Assembly (NCBI GenBank): GCA_052168355.1 | Contig: JBQLZQ010000070.1 | Location: 62,001 to 126,000, forward strand | DNA length: 64,000 bases | Source: JBQLZQ01 sp052168355 | GTDB taxonomy: Bacteria > Pseudomonadota > Alphaproteobacteria > DSM-16000 > Inquilinaceae | Direction: 5' to 3' | Part shown: positions 20,374 to 30,034 of the stretch, one piece after another | Position numbering within the stretch: the first letter of the stretch is position 1 | Layout of the letters: every line of letters begins with the position of its first letter | Notes under the pieces: model-generated | What the model saw: the letters and a program-made list of their open reading frames with translations, nothing else | The model's database searches: none | What the model was told of the DNA's origin: nothing | Position numbers and translations under genes: made by a program

Positions 20374-21530
20374 CGGCGGCGTCCTCCAACCTGATCGTAC
20401 TTGCGGCCGGCGGCACCGGCGGGCACATGTTCCCGGCCGAAGCGTTGGCGCGGGCCCTGATCGGCGGCGGCCATCGGGTGGCCCTGGTCACCGACGGCCG
20501 CGGCCAGGCGTTCGACGAAACCGTGCCCGGGGCCGAGACCCATCGCATCAGCGCCGCCACCCTGGGCGCCGGTCTGGGCGGCAAGATCCGCACGGCCGCG
20601 CTGTTGGCCCGCGGCTATGGACAGGCGCGCCGCCTGCTCAAGGCCCGGCGGCCGGCGGCGGTGGTCGGGTTCGGCGGTTATCCCTCCCTGCCCACGGTCT
20701 ACGCCGCCGGGCGTCTGGGGCTGCGGGTCGTGGTGCACGAGCAGAACGCGGTTCTGGGGCGCGCCAACCGCCATCTGGCCGGCGTCGCCGACCGCATCGC
20801 TGTGGCCTTTCCCGATGTCGCCGGCGTTAACCCGGCGGACCGCGGCAAGGTGGTCGTCACCGGCAACCCGGTGCGCCCGGCCATCGTCGCCGAAGCCGGC
20901 CGGGGTTACGCACCGCCGGCCGCCGACGGACCCGTGCGGCTGTTGATCCTGGGCGGCAGCCAGGGCGCGCGCGTGTTCAGCGACGTCGTGCCGGCGGCCG
21001 TGGCCCTGCTGCCCGCCGACCTGCGGGCCCGGCTTGACATCAGCCAGCAGGCCCGCGCCGAAGATCTGGACCGGGCCCGCGCCGCCTATGGCGACGATGC
21101 CTCCGGGCGCACGCTGGCGCCGTTCTTCCAGGACGTCCCGGCCCGCATGGCGGCGGCGCATCTGGTCATCTGCCGGGCCGGCGCCTCGACACTGGCCGAA
21201 CTGACGACGTTGGGCCGGCCCGCCATCCTGGTGCCCTATCCGTTCGCCACCGACGATCATCAGACGGCCAATGCCCGCGCCGTCGCGGCGGCCGGCGCCG
21301 GCTGGCTGATGCCCCAGCCCAACTTTACGGCCGAGGCCCTGGCAGAGCGGCTGCTGGCTCTGCTCGGCAATCCGGCCGCCCTTACCAAGGCCGCCGCCGC
21401 CGCCATCGCCTTTGGTCACCCGGACGCGGCCGACCGGCTGGCCCGCGCCGTCCTCGATCTGATCCAGACCAATGGCGGTCCAGACGTAAACACCGGCACG
21501 CCGACCGGGAACCGGGAGGCCGCGGCATGA
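20370..21530 (+). CDS. murG: UDP-GlcNAc:lipid I N-acetylglucosaminyltransferase
   Basis: A 386-residue GT28-family transferase making lipid II. The first glycine-rich loop AGGTGGHMFPA lies at 13-23, then GFGGYPSLP and HEQNAVLGRANR, and in the C-terminal domain GGSQGA and CRAGASTLAEL. The GTG at 20370 overlaps the ftsW stop as GTGA. A GTG six bases earlier is also in frame and would add two residues. Confidence 0.95.
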   Translation: MTAASSNLIVLAAGGTGGHMFPAEALARALIGGGHRVALVTDGRGQAFDETVPGAETHRISAATLGAGLGGKIRTAALLARGYGQARRLLKARRPAAVVGFGGYPSLPTVYAAGRLGLRVVVHEQNAVLGRANRHLAGVADRIAVAFPDVAGVNPADRGKVVVTGNPVRPAIVAEAGRGYAPPAADGPVRLLILGGSQGARVFSDVVPAAVALLPADLRARLDISQQARAEDLDRARAAYGDDASGRTLAPFFQDVPARMAAAHLVICRAGASTLAELTTLGRPAILVPYPFATDDHQTANARAVAAAGAGWLMPQPNFTAEALAERLLALLGNPAALTKAAAAAIAFGHPDAADRLARAVLDLIQTNGGPDVNTGTPTGNREAAA

Positions 21531-22963
21531 AACGCATGGGATTGGATATCGGCACGATCCATTTTGTGGGCATCGGCGGCATCGGGATGAGCGGCATCGC
21601 CGAGGTGCTGCACAATCTGGGATACACGGTCAAAGGCAGCGACGTGGCCGAAAGCGCCAACGTCCAGCGCCTGCGGGCGTTGGGCATCGCCGTCGATATC
21701 GGCCATCGCAGCGAGAATGTCGGGACGGCCGCCGTTGTCGTCGTGTCGTCGGCGATCCGTCCCGACAACCCGGAATTGATCACCGCCCGCGCCGGGATGA
21801 TCCCGGTGGTCCGCCGGGCGGAAATGCTGGCCGAGCTGATGCGCCTCAAGCAGGCCATCGCCATCGGCGGCACCCACGGCAAGACAACCACCACCTCCAT
21901 CATTGCCACCATCCTGGATGGGGCCGGCCTGGACCCGACGGTCATCAATGGCGGCATCATCAACGCCTACGGCACCAACGCGCGGCTGGGCGCCGGCGAG
22001 TGGATGGTGGTCGAGGCCGACGAAAGCGACGGCACATTCACCCGGCTGCCGGCCACCGTCGCCGTGGTCACCAACATCGATCCCGAGCATCTGGACTTTT
22101 ACGGATCGTTCGATGCGGTCCGGCGCGCCTTCGAGCAGTTCGTCACCAACCTGCCCTTTTACGGCTTCGCCGCCATGTGCATCGACCATCCCGAGGTCCA
22201 GGCCATGATCCCGCGGGTCCTGGACCGCCGGATCGTCACCTACGGCTTCAATCCCCAGGCCGACGTCCGCGCCGACAACCTGGACATGTCGCCGGACGGC
22301 AGCCGCTTCGATGTCGTGATCGCCGACCGCGGCGGACGCAGCCGCACGCTGCCGCGCGTCACCCTGCCCATGCTGGGGCAGCACAATGTGCAGAACGCCC
22401 TGGCCGGGATCGCCGTGGGCAGCGAACTGGGTCTCAAGGACGAAGCCATCGTCGCCGCCCTGGCCGGGTTCTCCGGCGTCAAGCGGCGCTTCACCCGCAC
22501 CGGGACCGTCGGCGGCGTCACCATCGTCGACGATTACGGCCACCACCCGGTGGAAATCGCCGCCGTGCTGCGCGCCGCCCGGAGCGGCGTCGCCCAGGGG
22601 CGCGTCATCGCCGTCGTTCAGCCTCACCGCTATTCGCGGCTGCAGAGCCTGTTCGAGGAATTCTGCACCTGCTTCAACGACGCCGACACGGTGATCGTCG
22701 CCGACGTGTACGCCGCGGGCGAGGCCCCGATCGACGGCGTTGACCGCGATGGCCTGGTCCAAGGCCTGCTCAGCCACGGTCACCGGCAGGCCCTGCCCCT
22801 CCCCAGCGCCGACGCGCTGGCCGGCATGGTGCATGGCATGACGGAGCCGGGCGACATGGTCGTTTGCCTGGGCGCGGGCAACATCACCGCCTGGGCCAAT
22901 GCCCTGCCCGGCCAGCTGGAAGCGCTTCAGCAAGACTCCGTCAAGACGGGAGCCCGGTCATGA
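21527..22963 (+). CDS. murC: UDP-N-acetylmuramate:L-alanine ligase
   Basis: A 478-residue Mur ligase starting the stem peptide. The N-terminal FVGIGGIGMSGIAE is diagnostic of MurC, and the ATP loop GGTHGKTTT lies at 114-122; NIDPEHLDFY and DDYGHHPVE are also present. ATGA overlaps at both ends tie it to murG and murB. Confidence 0.96.
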   Translation: MKRMGLDIGTIHFVGIGGIGMSGIAEVLHNLGYTVKGSDVAESANVQRLRALGIAVDIGHRSENVGTAAVVVVSSAIRPDNPELITARAGMIPVVRRAEMLAELMRLKQAIAIGGTHGKTTTTSIIATILDGAGLDPTVINGGIINAYGTNARLGAGEWMVVEADESDGTFTRLPATVAVVTNIDPEHLDFYGSFDAVRRAFEQFVTNLPFYGFAAMCIDHPEVQAMIPRVLDRRIVTYGFNPQADVRADNLDMSPDGSRFDVVIADRGGRSRTLPRVTLPMLGQHNVQNALAGIAVGSELGLKDEAIVAALAGFSGVKRRFTRTGTVGGVTIVDDYGHHPVEIAAVLRAARSGVAQGRVIAVVQPHRYSRLQSLFEEFCTCFNDADTVIVADVYAAGEAPIDGVDRDGLVQGLLSHGHRQALPLPSADALAGMVHGMTEPGDMVVCLGAGNITAWANALPGQLEALQQDSVKTGARS

Positions 22964-23901
22964 CCGCGGCGCAGCGCAACGGCCAGACCCTGATCGACCG
23001 CCTGCCGCCGGTGCGCGGTCGGATCACGGTCAATGCGCCCCTTGCGGGCGTGACCTGGTTCCGGGTCGGCGGTCCGGCCGACATCCTGTTCAAGCCGGTC
23101 GATGCCGAGGATCTTGCGACCTTCCTGGCCGGCTGCCCGGCCGACGTGCCGGTCACCGTGCTGGGCGTGGCGTCGAATACCCTGGTGCGGGACGGCGGGA
23201 TCCCCGGCGTGGTCATCCGCCTGGGTCGCGCCTTTGTCGACATCGCGGCGGCCGACGGCCAGGTGACCGCCGGCGCCGCGGCGCTGGACGTCAATGTCGC
23301 CCGGGTCGCCGCCGACGCCGGATTGGCCGGACTGGAATTCCTGGTCGGCATCCCCGGCACCATCGGCGGCGCCCTGCGCATGAATGCCGGCGCCTACGGC
23401 ACCGAAATGAAGGACGTGGTCGATCATGCCATGGCGTTGGACCGGTCGGGCGGCGCCCACCGCCTGTCCCTGCCGGATCTGGGCTTTTCCTACCGCCACA
23501 GCGGCGTCGATGACGACTGGATCTTTACCGGCGTGGTCCTGAACGCCCGCCCCGGCGACCGGGACGCGATCACGAGGCGCATGACCGAAATCAGCACCGC
23601 ACGCGGCGATACCCAACCGGTGCGGTCGCAGACCGGCGGGTCGACCTTCGCCAACCCAGACGGCCACAAGGCGTGGGAACTGATCGACAAGGCCGGCTGC
23701 CGCGGCCTGACCATCGGCGGCGCCCAGGTGTCGGAAAAGCACTGCAACTTCCTGATCAACACCGGCACCGCCACGGCCGCCGACCTCGAGTCCCTGGGGG
23801 AGGAAGTGCGCCGCCGGGTGCGTGAGCAGTTCGGTATCGAGCTGCGGTGGGAAATCCGCCGCATCGGTATTCCCGCCGAGGGATCACCGGCCCATGGGTA
23901 A
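22960..23901 (+). CDS. murB: UDP-N-acetylenolpyruvoylglucosamine reductase
   Basis: A 313-residue FAD enzyme reducing enolpyruvyl-UDP-GlcNAc to UDP-MurNAc. The FAD_binding_4 domain includes TWFRVGGPADILFKP. The catalytic serine lies in TGGSTFANPDG, and the C-terminal MurB_C contains AGCRGLTIGGAQVSEKHCNF. The missing insertion compared with E. coli MurB fits the shorter type II enzymes. It overlaps ddl by eight bases. Confidence 0.95.
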   Translation: MTAAQRNGQTLIDRLPPVRGRITVNAPLAGVTWFRVGGPADILFKPVDAEDLATFLAGCPADVPVTVLGVASNTLVRDGGIPGVVIRLGRAFVDIAAADGQVTAGAAALDVNVARVAADAGLAGLEFLVGIPGTIGGALRMNAGAYGTEMKDVVDHAMALDRSGGAHRLSLPDLGFSYRHSGVDDDWIFTGVVLNARPGDRDAITRRMTEISTARGDTQPVRSQTGGSTFANPDGHKAWELIDKAGCRGLTIGGAQVSEKHCNFLINTGTATAADLESLGEEVRRRVREQFGIELRWEIRRIGIPAEGSPAHG

Positions 23902-24814
23902 GCGCGTCGCGGTCATGATGGGCGGCTGGTCGGCGGAACGGGAGGTCAGCCTGTCGTCCGGGCAGGAATGCGCCAAGGCGTTGAAAGAGGCCGGATACAC
24001 GGTGACGACGATCGATGTCGGCCGCGACCTGCCGGCGCTTCTCGCCGCGCTGGATCCCCGCCCCGACGTCCTGTTCAACGCCCTGCACGGCAAGGGTGGC
24101 GAAGACGGCACCGTCCAGGGCGTGTTCGAGCTGCTGGGCATTCCCTACACCCACTCCGGCATCCTCGCCTCGGCCGTTGCCATGAACAAGGAGCTGGCCA
24201 AGGCGGTGTTTCGCCAGGCCGGCATCCCGGTGCCCGACGGCCGCGTCGTTCCCGCCGAGGATGTCGCCGCCGGCCATGTTCTCGCCCCCCCCTACATCGT
24301 CAAGCCGGTCGACGAGGGCTCCAGTGTCGGAATCACCATCGTTCATCCGGGCGATAACCAACCCGGAATCGACAGGAACAGTTGGGCCTACGGCAGGTCC
24401 GTGCTGGTCGAAAGCTATATCCCGGGGCGTGAACTGACGGTGGCGGTCATGGGCGACCGCTCCCTCGCCGTCACCGAAATCAAGCCCCGCCAGCGCTTCT
24501 ACGACTATGCCGCGAAATACACCAAAGGCCAGGCCGACCACCACATTCCGGCCGACCTGCCACCGGCGGTTTACGAGAATTGCCTGCGCCTGGCGCTCAA
24601 GGCCCATCAGGTGCTGGGCTGCAGCGGCGTCAGCCGCGCCGACTTCCGCTACGACGACAGCAAGCCCGGCAGCCAGGGCTTGTTCATGCTGGAGGTCAAC
24701 ACCCAGCCCGGCATGACGCCGCTGTCGCTGGTTCCCGAGCAGGCCGCCTATGCCGGGATGAGCTTTTCGGCCCTGTGTTCATGGATGGTGGAGAACGCCC
24801 AATGCCACGCGTGA
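23894..24814 (+). CDS. ddl: D-alanine:D-alanine ligase
   Basis: A 306-residue ATP-grasp ligase of the short DdlB type. It has GGWSAEREVSLSSG at the N-terminus, HGKGGEDGTVQG (about 61-72), SGILASAVAMNK, KPVDEGSSVG, and the metal/ATP-binding EVNTQPGMTP near the C-terminus. It supplies D-Ala-D-Ala to MurF. I chose the ATG at 23894 (MGKRVAVMMGG); longer readings run into murB. Confidence 0.95.
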   Translation: MGKRVAVMMGGWSAEREVSLSSGQECAKALKEAGYTVTTIDVGRDLPALLAALDPRPDVLFNALHGKGGEDGTVQGVFELLGIPYTHSGILASAVAMNKELAKAVFRQAGIPVPDGRVVPAEDVAAGHVLAPPYIVKPVDEGSSVGITIVHPGDNQPGIDRNSWAYGRSVLVESYIPGRELTVAVMGDRSLAVTEIKPRQRFYDYAAKYTKGQADHHIPADLPPAVYENCLRLALKAHQVLGCSGVSRADFRYDDSKPGSQGLFMLEVNTQPGMTPLSLVPEQAAYAGMSFSALCSWMVENAQCHA

Positions 24815-25656
24815 GCACAAAGGCCCGCGCCAAGCCACGGCGGTCCGCGCCGACGCGTCGCCGGCCGCCGGCCCGCAATCGCGGGATGGCCATCAGGTTG
24901 GGCGGCATCGGCCTGGCGACGGCAACTCTCCTGTTCGGCGGCATCTGGGCCGTGGCCAGCGGCTGGGCGGGAGAGCAGGCCCGGGCGCTCGGCCAGGGCG
25001 TGCTGGCGTTGACCGTCGATTTCGGCTTCGGCATCGAGGAGGTCCTGGTCACCGGCCGCGAGCGCACCGATGCCGCCGCCGTGCTGACGGCCCTGGACAT
25101 CGCGCGCGGCGACCCGATCCTGGCGTTCTCGCCCGACCGGGCGCTGGCCGCCGTGACCGCCCTGCCCTGGGTGTCCACCGCCACGGTCGAACGTCGCCTG
25201 CCAGACACCATCGTGGTTCATATCGAGGAACGGCGACCCCTGGCGCTGTGGCAGAACGACGAGGGATGGACGGTGATCGACGCCGAGGGCGTGATCCTGG
25301 TTCGGGACGACATCCAGCCGTTCGTCAGCCTGCCGATGGTGATCGGATCGGGTGCCGCCGACGATGCCGCGACGCTGCTCGCGGCGCTGGCCGCCGAACC
25401 CGCGATCGAAGCGCGCGTCGAAGCGGCCATCCGGCGCGGCGACCGGCGCTGGGATCTGAGGCTCGACAACGGCGTCGACGTGCGGCTTCCCGAAACCGGC
25501 GTGGCCGATGCCCTTCGCCGCCTGACCCGGATGGATCGCGACGGCACCCTGTTCCAGCGCGACCAGATCGCCATCGATCTGCGCACCCCCGATCGCGTGC
25601 CCGTGCGGCTGTCGGCAGAGGCGGCGGAGCATCGCCGCAGTGGAGACGAAAGCTGA
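24802..25656 (+). CDS. ftsQ: Cell division protein FtsQ
   Basis: A 284-residue bitopic protein. The N-terminal cytoplasmic part (1-30) is very basic and is followed by one membrane helix (about 31-50). A POTRA domain comes next (EVLVTGRERTDAAAVLTALD), then the FtsQ beta domain with ATVERRLPDTIVVHIEERRP. It forms the FtsQ-FtsB-FtsL complex linking early and late divisome proteins. Its start lies 13 bases inside ddl, and its TGA overlaps the ftsA ATG. Confidence 0.92.
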   Translation: MPRVSTKARAKPRRSAPTRRRPPARNRGMAIRLGGIGLATATLLFGGIWAVASGWAGEQARALGQGVLALTVDFGFGIEEVLVTGRERTDAAAVLTALDIARGDPILAFSPDRALAAVTALPWVSTATVERRLPDTIVVHIEERRPLALWQNDEGWTVIDAEGVILVRDDIQPFVSLPMVIGSGAADDAATLLAALAAEPAIEARVEAAIRRGDRRWDLRLDNGVDVRLPETGVADALRRLTRMDRDGTLFQRDQIAIDLRTPDRVPVRLSAEAAEHRRSGDES

Positions 25657-26924
25657 TGGGTTTCACCGGCATCAAAAGACCCCGGTTCCGGGCACGCGGC
25701 GAGCTGATCGCCGTGCTGGACATCGGCACGACCAAGATCGTGTGCTTCATCGCCCGCATCGCCGAAGACGGCAGCCCGCGGATCGTCGGCATCGGCCATC
25801 AGATCAGCCGGGGCCTGCGCGCCGGTGCCATCATCGACATGGAGCAGGCGGAAACGGCCATTGCCCACGCCGTTCACGCCGCCGAACAGATGGCGGGCGA
25901 AACCATCCGCGAGGTGGTGGTCAACATCAGCGGCCGCAATGCGCTGTCGCGGACCATCGGTGTCGATGTCGCCATTGCCGGCCATCAGGTGACGGACATC
26001 GATCTGCGGCGGGCCCTGCGGTCGTACGGACCGGGTGACGTGCCGACGGACAGCGATGTCATCCACGCCATTCCCGTCACCTATGCCATCGACGGCAGCC
26101 GCGGCGTGCGCGACCCGCGCGGCCTGTTCGGCGACACCCTGTCGGTCGACCTTCACCTGGTCAGCGCCACGGCCAGCGCGGTGCGCAATCTGTCGACCTG
26201 CATCGGTCGCTGCCATCTGGATGTCGAAGCCCTGATGGTCTCGCCCTATGCCGCCGGGTTGTCCTGCCTGGTCGACGACGAGCGGGAGCTGGGCAGCACG
26301 GTGATCGACATGGGCGGCGGCACCACCGGCATCGCCGTCTTCGCCGACGGCGCCATGGTCTTCGCCGACACCGTGCCGGTGGGCGGCAACCACGTCACCC
26401 GCGACATCGCCGAGGGGCTGCTGACGCCCAAGCCCTATGCCGAGCGGATGAAGACACTGCATGGCAGCGCCATGTCCAACACCTCGGACGCCCACGACGT
26501 CATCGATGTTCCGCAGGTCGGCGAGGAAGAGCCCGCCGCCGCCAACCACGTGCCCAAGAGCCTGCTGACGGGAATCATCCAGCCGCGACTTGAAGAGATC
26601 TTCGAACTGGTCCGGGCCCGGCTGGAGGACAGCGGCTTTGCCCGCGTCGCCGGACGCCGCGTGGTGCTGACCGGCGGTGCCAGCCAGCTCCAGGGCGTGC
26701 GCGAACTGGCCCAGCTGGTGCTCGACAAGCAGGTCCGCATGGGTCGGCCGGGCGCCGTCGCCGGCCTGGCGGAATCGACCAGCGGGCCGGCCTTCGCGAC
26801 GGCCATCGGATTGCTCGGCTATGCCACCAGCCAGGCCGACCCGGCCCTGGTCAGCATGGGCAGCGACGAACCGTCGAACGGAATTTGGGGACGATTGGGA
26901 GTGTGGATCCGTGAGTACCTTTAG
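25656..26924 (+). CDS. ftsA: Cell division protein FtsA
   Basis: A 422-residue actin-fold ATPase that tethers FtsZ to the membrane. Phosphate-binding loops are AVLDIGTTKIVCF (19-31) and IDMGGGTTGIAVF. The extreme C-terminus, GIWGRLGVWIREYL (409-422), is the expected amphipathic membrane-targeting helix. The ATG at 25656 overlaps the ftsQ stop. A 114-bp gap with a hairpin separates it from ftsZ. Confidence 0.95.
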   Translation: MGFTGIKRPRFRARGELIAVLDIGTTKIVCFIARIAEDGSPRIVGIGHQISRGLRAGAIIDMEQAETAIAHAVHAAEQMAGETIREVVVNISGRNALSRTIGVDVAIAGHQVTDIDLRRALRSYGPGDVPTDSDVIHAIPVTYAIDGSRGVRDPRGLFGDTLSVDLHLVSATASAVRNLSTCIGRCHLDVEALMVSPYAAGLSCLVDDERELGSTVIDMGGGTTGIAVFADGAMVFADTVPVGGNHVTRDIAEGLLTPKPYAERMKTLHGSAMSNTSDAHDVIDVPQVGEEEPAAANHVPKSLLTGIIQPRLEEIFELVRARLEDSGFARVAGRRVVLTGGASQLQGVRELAQLVLDKQVRMGRPGAVAGLAESTSGPAFATAIGLLGYATSQADPALVSMGSDEPSNGIWGRLGVWIREYL

Positions 26925-26947
26925 CGCGAGGCCCAGACGAATGCGAC

Positions 26948-26965
26948 CGGCCGGGTTGCCGGCCG
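26948..26965 (+). promoter_or_regulatory. Hairpin in the ftsA-ftsZ gap
   Basis: A perfect 7-bp stem CGGCCGG / CCGGCCG around GTTG, with no T-run, so not an intrinsic terminator. It is the only non-overlapping junction of note late in the cluster and may modulate ftsZ expression by pausing or RNA processing. Confidence 0.3.
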
Positions 26966-27038
26966 CCACGATACCGGGGACGGATCGCCCGTTCCCCGCC
27001 GACCTGCCGATAAACCTGAACCAGTGAGGACAGCGACC

Positions 27039-28685
27039 ATGATCAACCTGCAGAAGCCCGACGACTACACGAAAATGCAGCCCCGCATCACGGTGGTCGG
27101 TGTCGGCGGCGCCGGCGGCAACGCCGTCAACAACATGATCAACTCCAACCTCGAAGGAGCCGAGTTCCTGGTCTGCAACACCGATGCCCAGGCCCTGAAC
27201 AACAGCATCGCCTCGAAGAAGCTGCAGATCGGCATCGGCATTACCCAGGGCCTGGGCGCGGGCGCCCGGCCCGATGTCGGCCAGGCCGCCGCCGAGGAGG
27301 CGCTGGAAGACATCATGAGCTATCTGGAAGGCAGCCACATGGCCTTCATCACCGCCGGCATGGGCGGCGGCACGGGCACGGGGGCGGCCCCGGTGATTGC
27401 CCGGGCGGCCCGCGAACAGGGCATCCTGACCGTCGGCGTGGTGACCAAGCCGTTCCATTTCGAGGGCATGAACCGCATGCGCCTGGCCGAGGCCGGCATC
27501 CAGGAGCTGCAGCAATATGTCGACACCCTGATCGTCATCCCGAACCAGAACCTGTTCCGGGTGGCCAACGAGAAGACCTCGTTCGCCGACGCGTTCGCGA
27601 TGGCCGACGAGGTCCTCAACCGCGGTGTGCGCGGCGTCACCGACCTGATGATCATGCCGGGTCTGATCAACCTGGACTTCAATGACATCCGCACCGTGAT
27701 GAGCGAGATGGGCAAGGCGATGATGGGCACCGGCGAGGCGGCCGGTGAACGGCGGGCGGTCGACGCGGCCGAGGCGGCCATCGCCAACCCGCTGCTGGAC
27801 GACGTTTCCATGAAGGGCGCGCGCGCCGTTCTGATCAACGTCGCCTCCAGCCGCGACGTCGGCCTTTACGAGATCGACGAGGCCTGCAACCGCATCCGCG
27901 AGGAAGTGGACGAGCAGGCCAACATCATCTTCGGTGCCATCTTCGACGACTCGCTGGAGGACAAGATCCGCGTCTCCGTGGTTGCCACCGGCATCGATGC
28001 GGCGGCGAGCGAAGCCAAGCGGCCGACCCAGGTTCCGGCCGGATTGCACGGCAGTCGCCCGACACCGGTTGCCGTGCCCGCGCCCGAACCCGTCGCCGCC
28101 GCCCAGCCGCCGGCCGAGGTGCCGGAGCCGCGCGTCGCCGAACAGGTGACGCGTGAGCCGATCCAGGAGCGTCCGCGGCCGGCCGCCGCCGAGCGCGAGG
28201 TTGCGGCCTCCGCCGTGGCCCGCGGCGACCGTCAGGGCGGGGCCTTCATTGCCCCCCGTCCCGTTGCCGTCCCGTCCCGCGCCGCCCCGGCGGCACCCTA
28301 CCAGCCGGCTGCGGGGCGCGGTGAGGAGGAACCGGGTCAGGCCGGGCCCGACGCGCGGCGCCGGGGCGGCAATCTGTTCCGTCGGGTCACCGGCCTGCTG
28401 CGGGAGGACGAGGAGTACGGCCAGATGGAGCCGGCGCCCCAGCCGGCCGCGTCCTACGCCCCGCCGCGTCCCCAGCCGCAGCGGATCGACCCCCGGATGA
28501 ACCGTCCCGAACCGGTCCGCCCGGCCATGGAGGCCCGGCCCGATTCGCGGCCGGCACCGGTCCAACCGGCCCCGGCGGCGCAGCCGCGCCTGTCCGGGTT
28601 CGAGATGCCGGCCCGCGAAACGCGGCCCTCCAGCGACGACGACCTGCTGGAAATCCCAGCTTTTCTGCGCCGCCAGGCCAATTGA
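27039..28685 (+). CDS. ftsZ: Cell division GTPase FtsZ
   Basis: A 548-residue tubulin homologue that forms the Z ring. The GTP signature GGGTGTG lies at 109-115, the T7 loop is NLDFNDIR, and the C-terminal conserved peptide IPAFLRRQ at 539-546 is the FtsA-binding end. Between about residue 325 and 530 lies a long proline/alanine-rich disordered linker, typical of alphaproteobacteria. I chose the ATG at 27039 over the in-frame GTG at 27024 because GAGGA lies eight bases before it. A strong terminator follows. Confidence 0.96.
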   Translation: MINLQKPDDYTKMQPRITVVGVGGAGGNAVNNMINSNLEGAEFLVCNTDAQALNNSIASKKLQIGIGITQGLGAGARPDVGQAAAEEALEDIMSYLEGSHMAFITAGMGGGTGTGAAPVIARAAREQGILTVGVVTKPFHFEGMNRMRLAEAGIQELQQYVDTLIVIPNQNLFRVANEKTSFADAFAMADEVLNRGVRGVTDLMIMPGLINLDFNDIRTVMSEMGKAMMGTGEAAGERRAVDAAEAAIANPLLDDVSMKGARAVLINVASSRDVGLYEIDEACNRIREEVDEQANIIFGAIFDDSLEDKIRVSVVATGIDAAASEAKRPTQVPAGLHGSRPTPVAVPAPEPVAAAQPPAEVPEPRVAEQVTREPIQERPRPAAAEREVAASAVARGDRQGGAFIAPRPVAVPSRAAPAAPYQPAAGRGEEEPGQAGPDARRRGGNLFRRVTGLLREDEEYGQMEPAPQPAASYAPPRPQPQRIDPRMNRPEPVRPAMEARPDSRPAPVQPAPAAQPRLSGFEMPARETRPSSDDDLLEIPAFLRRQAN

Positions 28686-28732
28686 TGGGGGTTTCGAAAG
28701 TCGGTAACAAACCGTAACAAACTGTGATTTGT

Positions 28733-28780
28733 GCGCTGCGGGGTGCGTTGTTAACTAACACCCTGCAGCGCTTTCTTTTT
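28733..28780 (+). terminator. Rho-independent terminator after ftsZ
   Basis: A 13-bp stem, GCGCTGCGGGGTG (28733-28745) with CACCCTGCAGCGC (28759-28771), containing one G-T wobble, a 13-base loop and then TTTCTTTTT. It ends the dcw transcript before lpxC, so lpxC needs read-through or its own promoter. Confidence 0.9.
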
Positions 28781-28854
28781 GGGTCTCGTTATTTATCAAG
28801 AAAACTCCGTGCCGAGCCGGCGCAGGTGGGCCGATCGGAAAAGCATTGGTGGTC

Positions 28855-29790
28855 ATGAATATGGACGCTCAGCATTCGAGCCAGACAACCCTGAAGTCGG
28901 ACATCCGCTGCACGGGCGTCGGCCTTCACTCCGGAAACAAGATCCGCATGCGGTTGCGCCCGGGGGAGATCAATTCCGGCATCTCCTTCGTCCGCACTGA
29001 CCAGCCCGACGCCATCAACGTCGTCCCGGCGCAGTGGGACAGGGTTTCGGACACCACCCTGTGCACCGTCATCACCAACGAGCACGGTGTCAGCGTCAGC
29101 ACGGTGGAACATCTGATGGCGGCCCTGCGGGGCTGCGGTATCGACAACGCGGTGATCGAGTTGGACGGCGCGGAAGTGCCGATCATGGACGGCAGCTCCG
29201 CCCCCTTCGTGTTCCTGATCGAATGCGCCGGCACGGTACGCCAGGCGGCGGAACGCCGGGCCATCCGCGTCCTCAAGCCGGTGTCCGTCGGCGACGGTGA
29301 ACGCGAGGCGCGCCTGACGCCCGGATCGTCCTTTGCCTTCAGCTTCGAGATCGACTTCACCAGCCACGCGGTATCGCGGCAGAAGGGGTCGATCCGGCTG
29401 GCCAACGGCGCGTTCAAGAGCGACCTTGCGCGGGCCCGCACCTTCGGCTTCCTGGAAGATCTGGAAGTGTTACGCGCGCGTGGCCTGGCCCTGGGCGGAT
29501 CGCTGGACAACGCCATCGTCATCGACGGCGACAGGGTGCTCAACGACGAGGGCTTGCGCTACAAGGATGAATTCGTGCGCCACAAGATCCTCGATTCCGT
29601 CGGCGACCTGTATCTGGCCGGCGCGCCGATCCTGGGGCATTTCCATGGCCGCAGGTCGGGTCATGCGCTGAACAACGAACTGCTGCGCAAGCTGTTCGCC
29701 GATGAGACCGCCTGGTGCTACGACACCATGGACGGCGCCGATCAGTCGCACGGTTCCTGGTCCACCGAGGGGCTGGCCCGCACCGCCTGA
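28855..29790 (+). CDS. lpxC: UDP-3-O-acyl-N-acetylglucosamine deacetylase
   Basis: A 311-residue zinc amidase committing precursors to lipid A. Zinc ligands are H86 (STVEHLMAAL), H243 and D247 (HKILDSVGD), with the catalytic histidine H270 in SGHALNN. The start is uncertain: in-frame TTG 28846, GTG 28849, ATG 28855 and ATG 28861 are all possible, and I took the first ATG. It lies downstream of the ftsZ terminator, so is probably separately transcribed. Confidence 0.95.
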   Translation: MNMDAQHSSQTTLKSDIRCTGVGLHSGNKIRMRLRPGEINSGISFVRTDQPDAINVVPAQWDRVSDTTLCTVITNEHGVSVSTVEHLMAALRGCGIDNAVIELDGAEVPIMDGSSAPFVFLIECAGTVRQAAERRAIRVLKPVSVGDGEREARLTPGSSFAFSFEIDFTSHAVSRQKGSIRLANGAFKSDLARARTFGFLEDLEVLRARGLALGGSLDNAIVIDGDRVLNDEGLRYKDEFVRHKILDSVGDLYLAGAPILGHFHGRRSGHALNNELLRKLFADETAWCYDTMDGADQSHGSWSTEGLARTA

Positions 29791-29879
29791 CCGGGCGGCC
29801 GGTCCGGCCGACCACCCCTCCCCATCGACATCGGGCGCTCAGAGACCGTCTGAGCCCCTTCGGCTTCATTTCGCCCATG

Positions 29880-29907
29880 TGGCAATGGACGGCGAACGTG
29901 GTATAGA
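29880..29907 (+). promoter_or_regulatory. Candidate promoter for bamD
   Basis: TGGCAA at 29880-29885 and TATAGA at 29902-29907, 16 bp apart, in the 244-bp gap between lpxC and bamD. The -10 is good and the -35 moderate. Nothing else is evident in this gap. Confidence 0.4.
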
Positions 29908-30034
29908 AGGCTGGCGCGGGGGCAGGTGCCGTCCCCTCGCGCAGCCAACGGATGCTCTTTCGTGTCGGTCGGGACGCCCCCGATCCTCGAAATCTCCGTC
30001 CGTCGTCGTTCAAACCACCGTGGGTCGTCCGACC

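Noticed and set aside
26925..27038. Terminator between ftsA and ftsZ
   Set aside because: The hairpin there has no T-run, so it was recorded only as a possible regulatory structure.
25218..28565. A 1115-codon minus-strand open frame
   Set aside because: Antisense to ftsQ, ftsA and ftsZ; composition is typical of a shadow frame.
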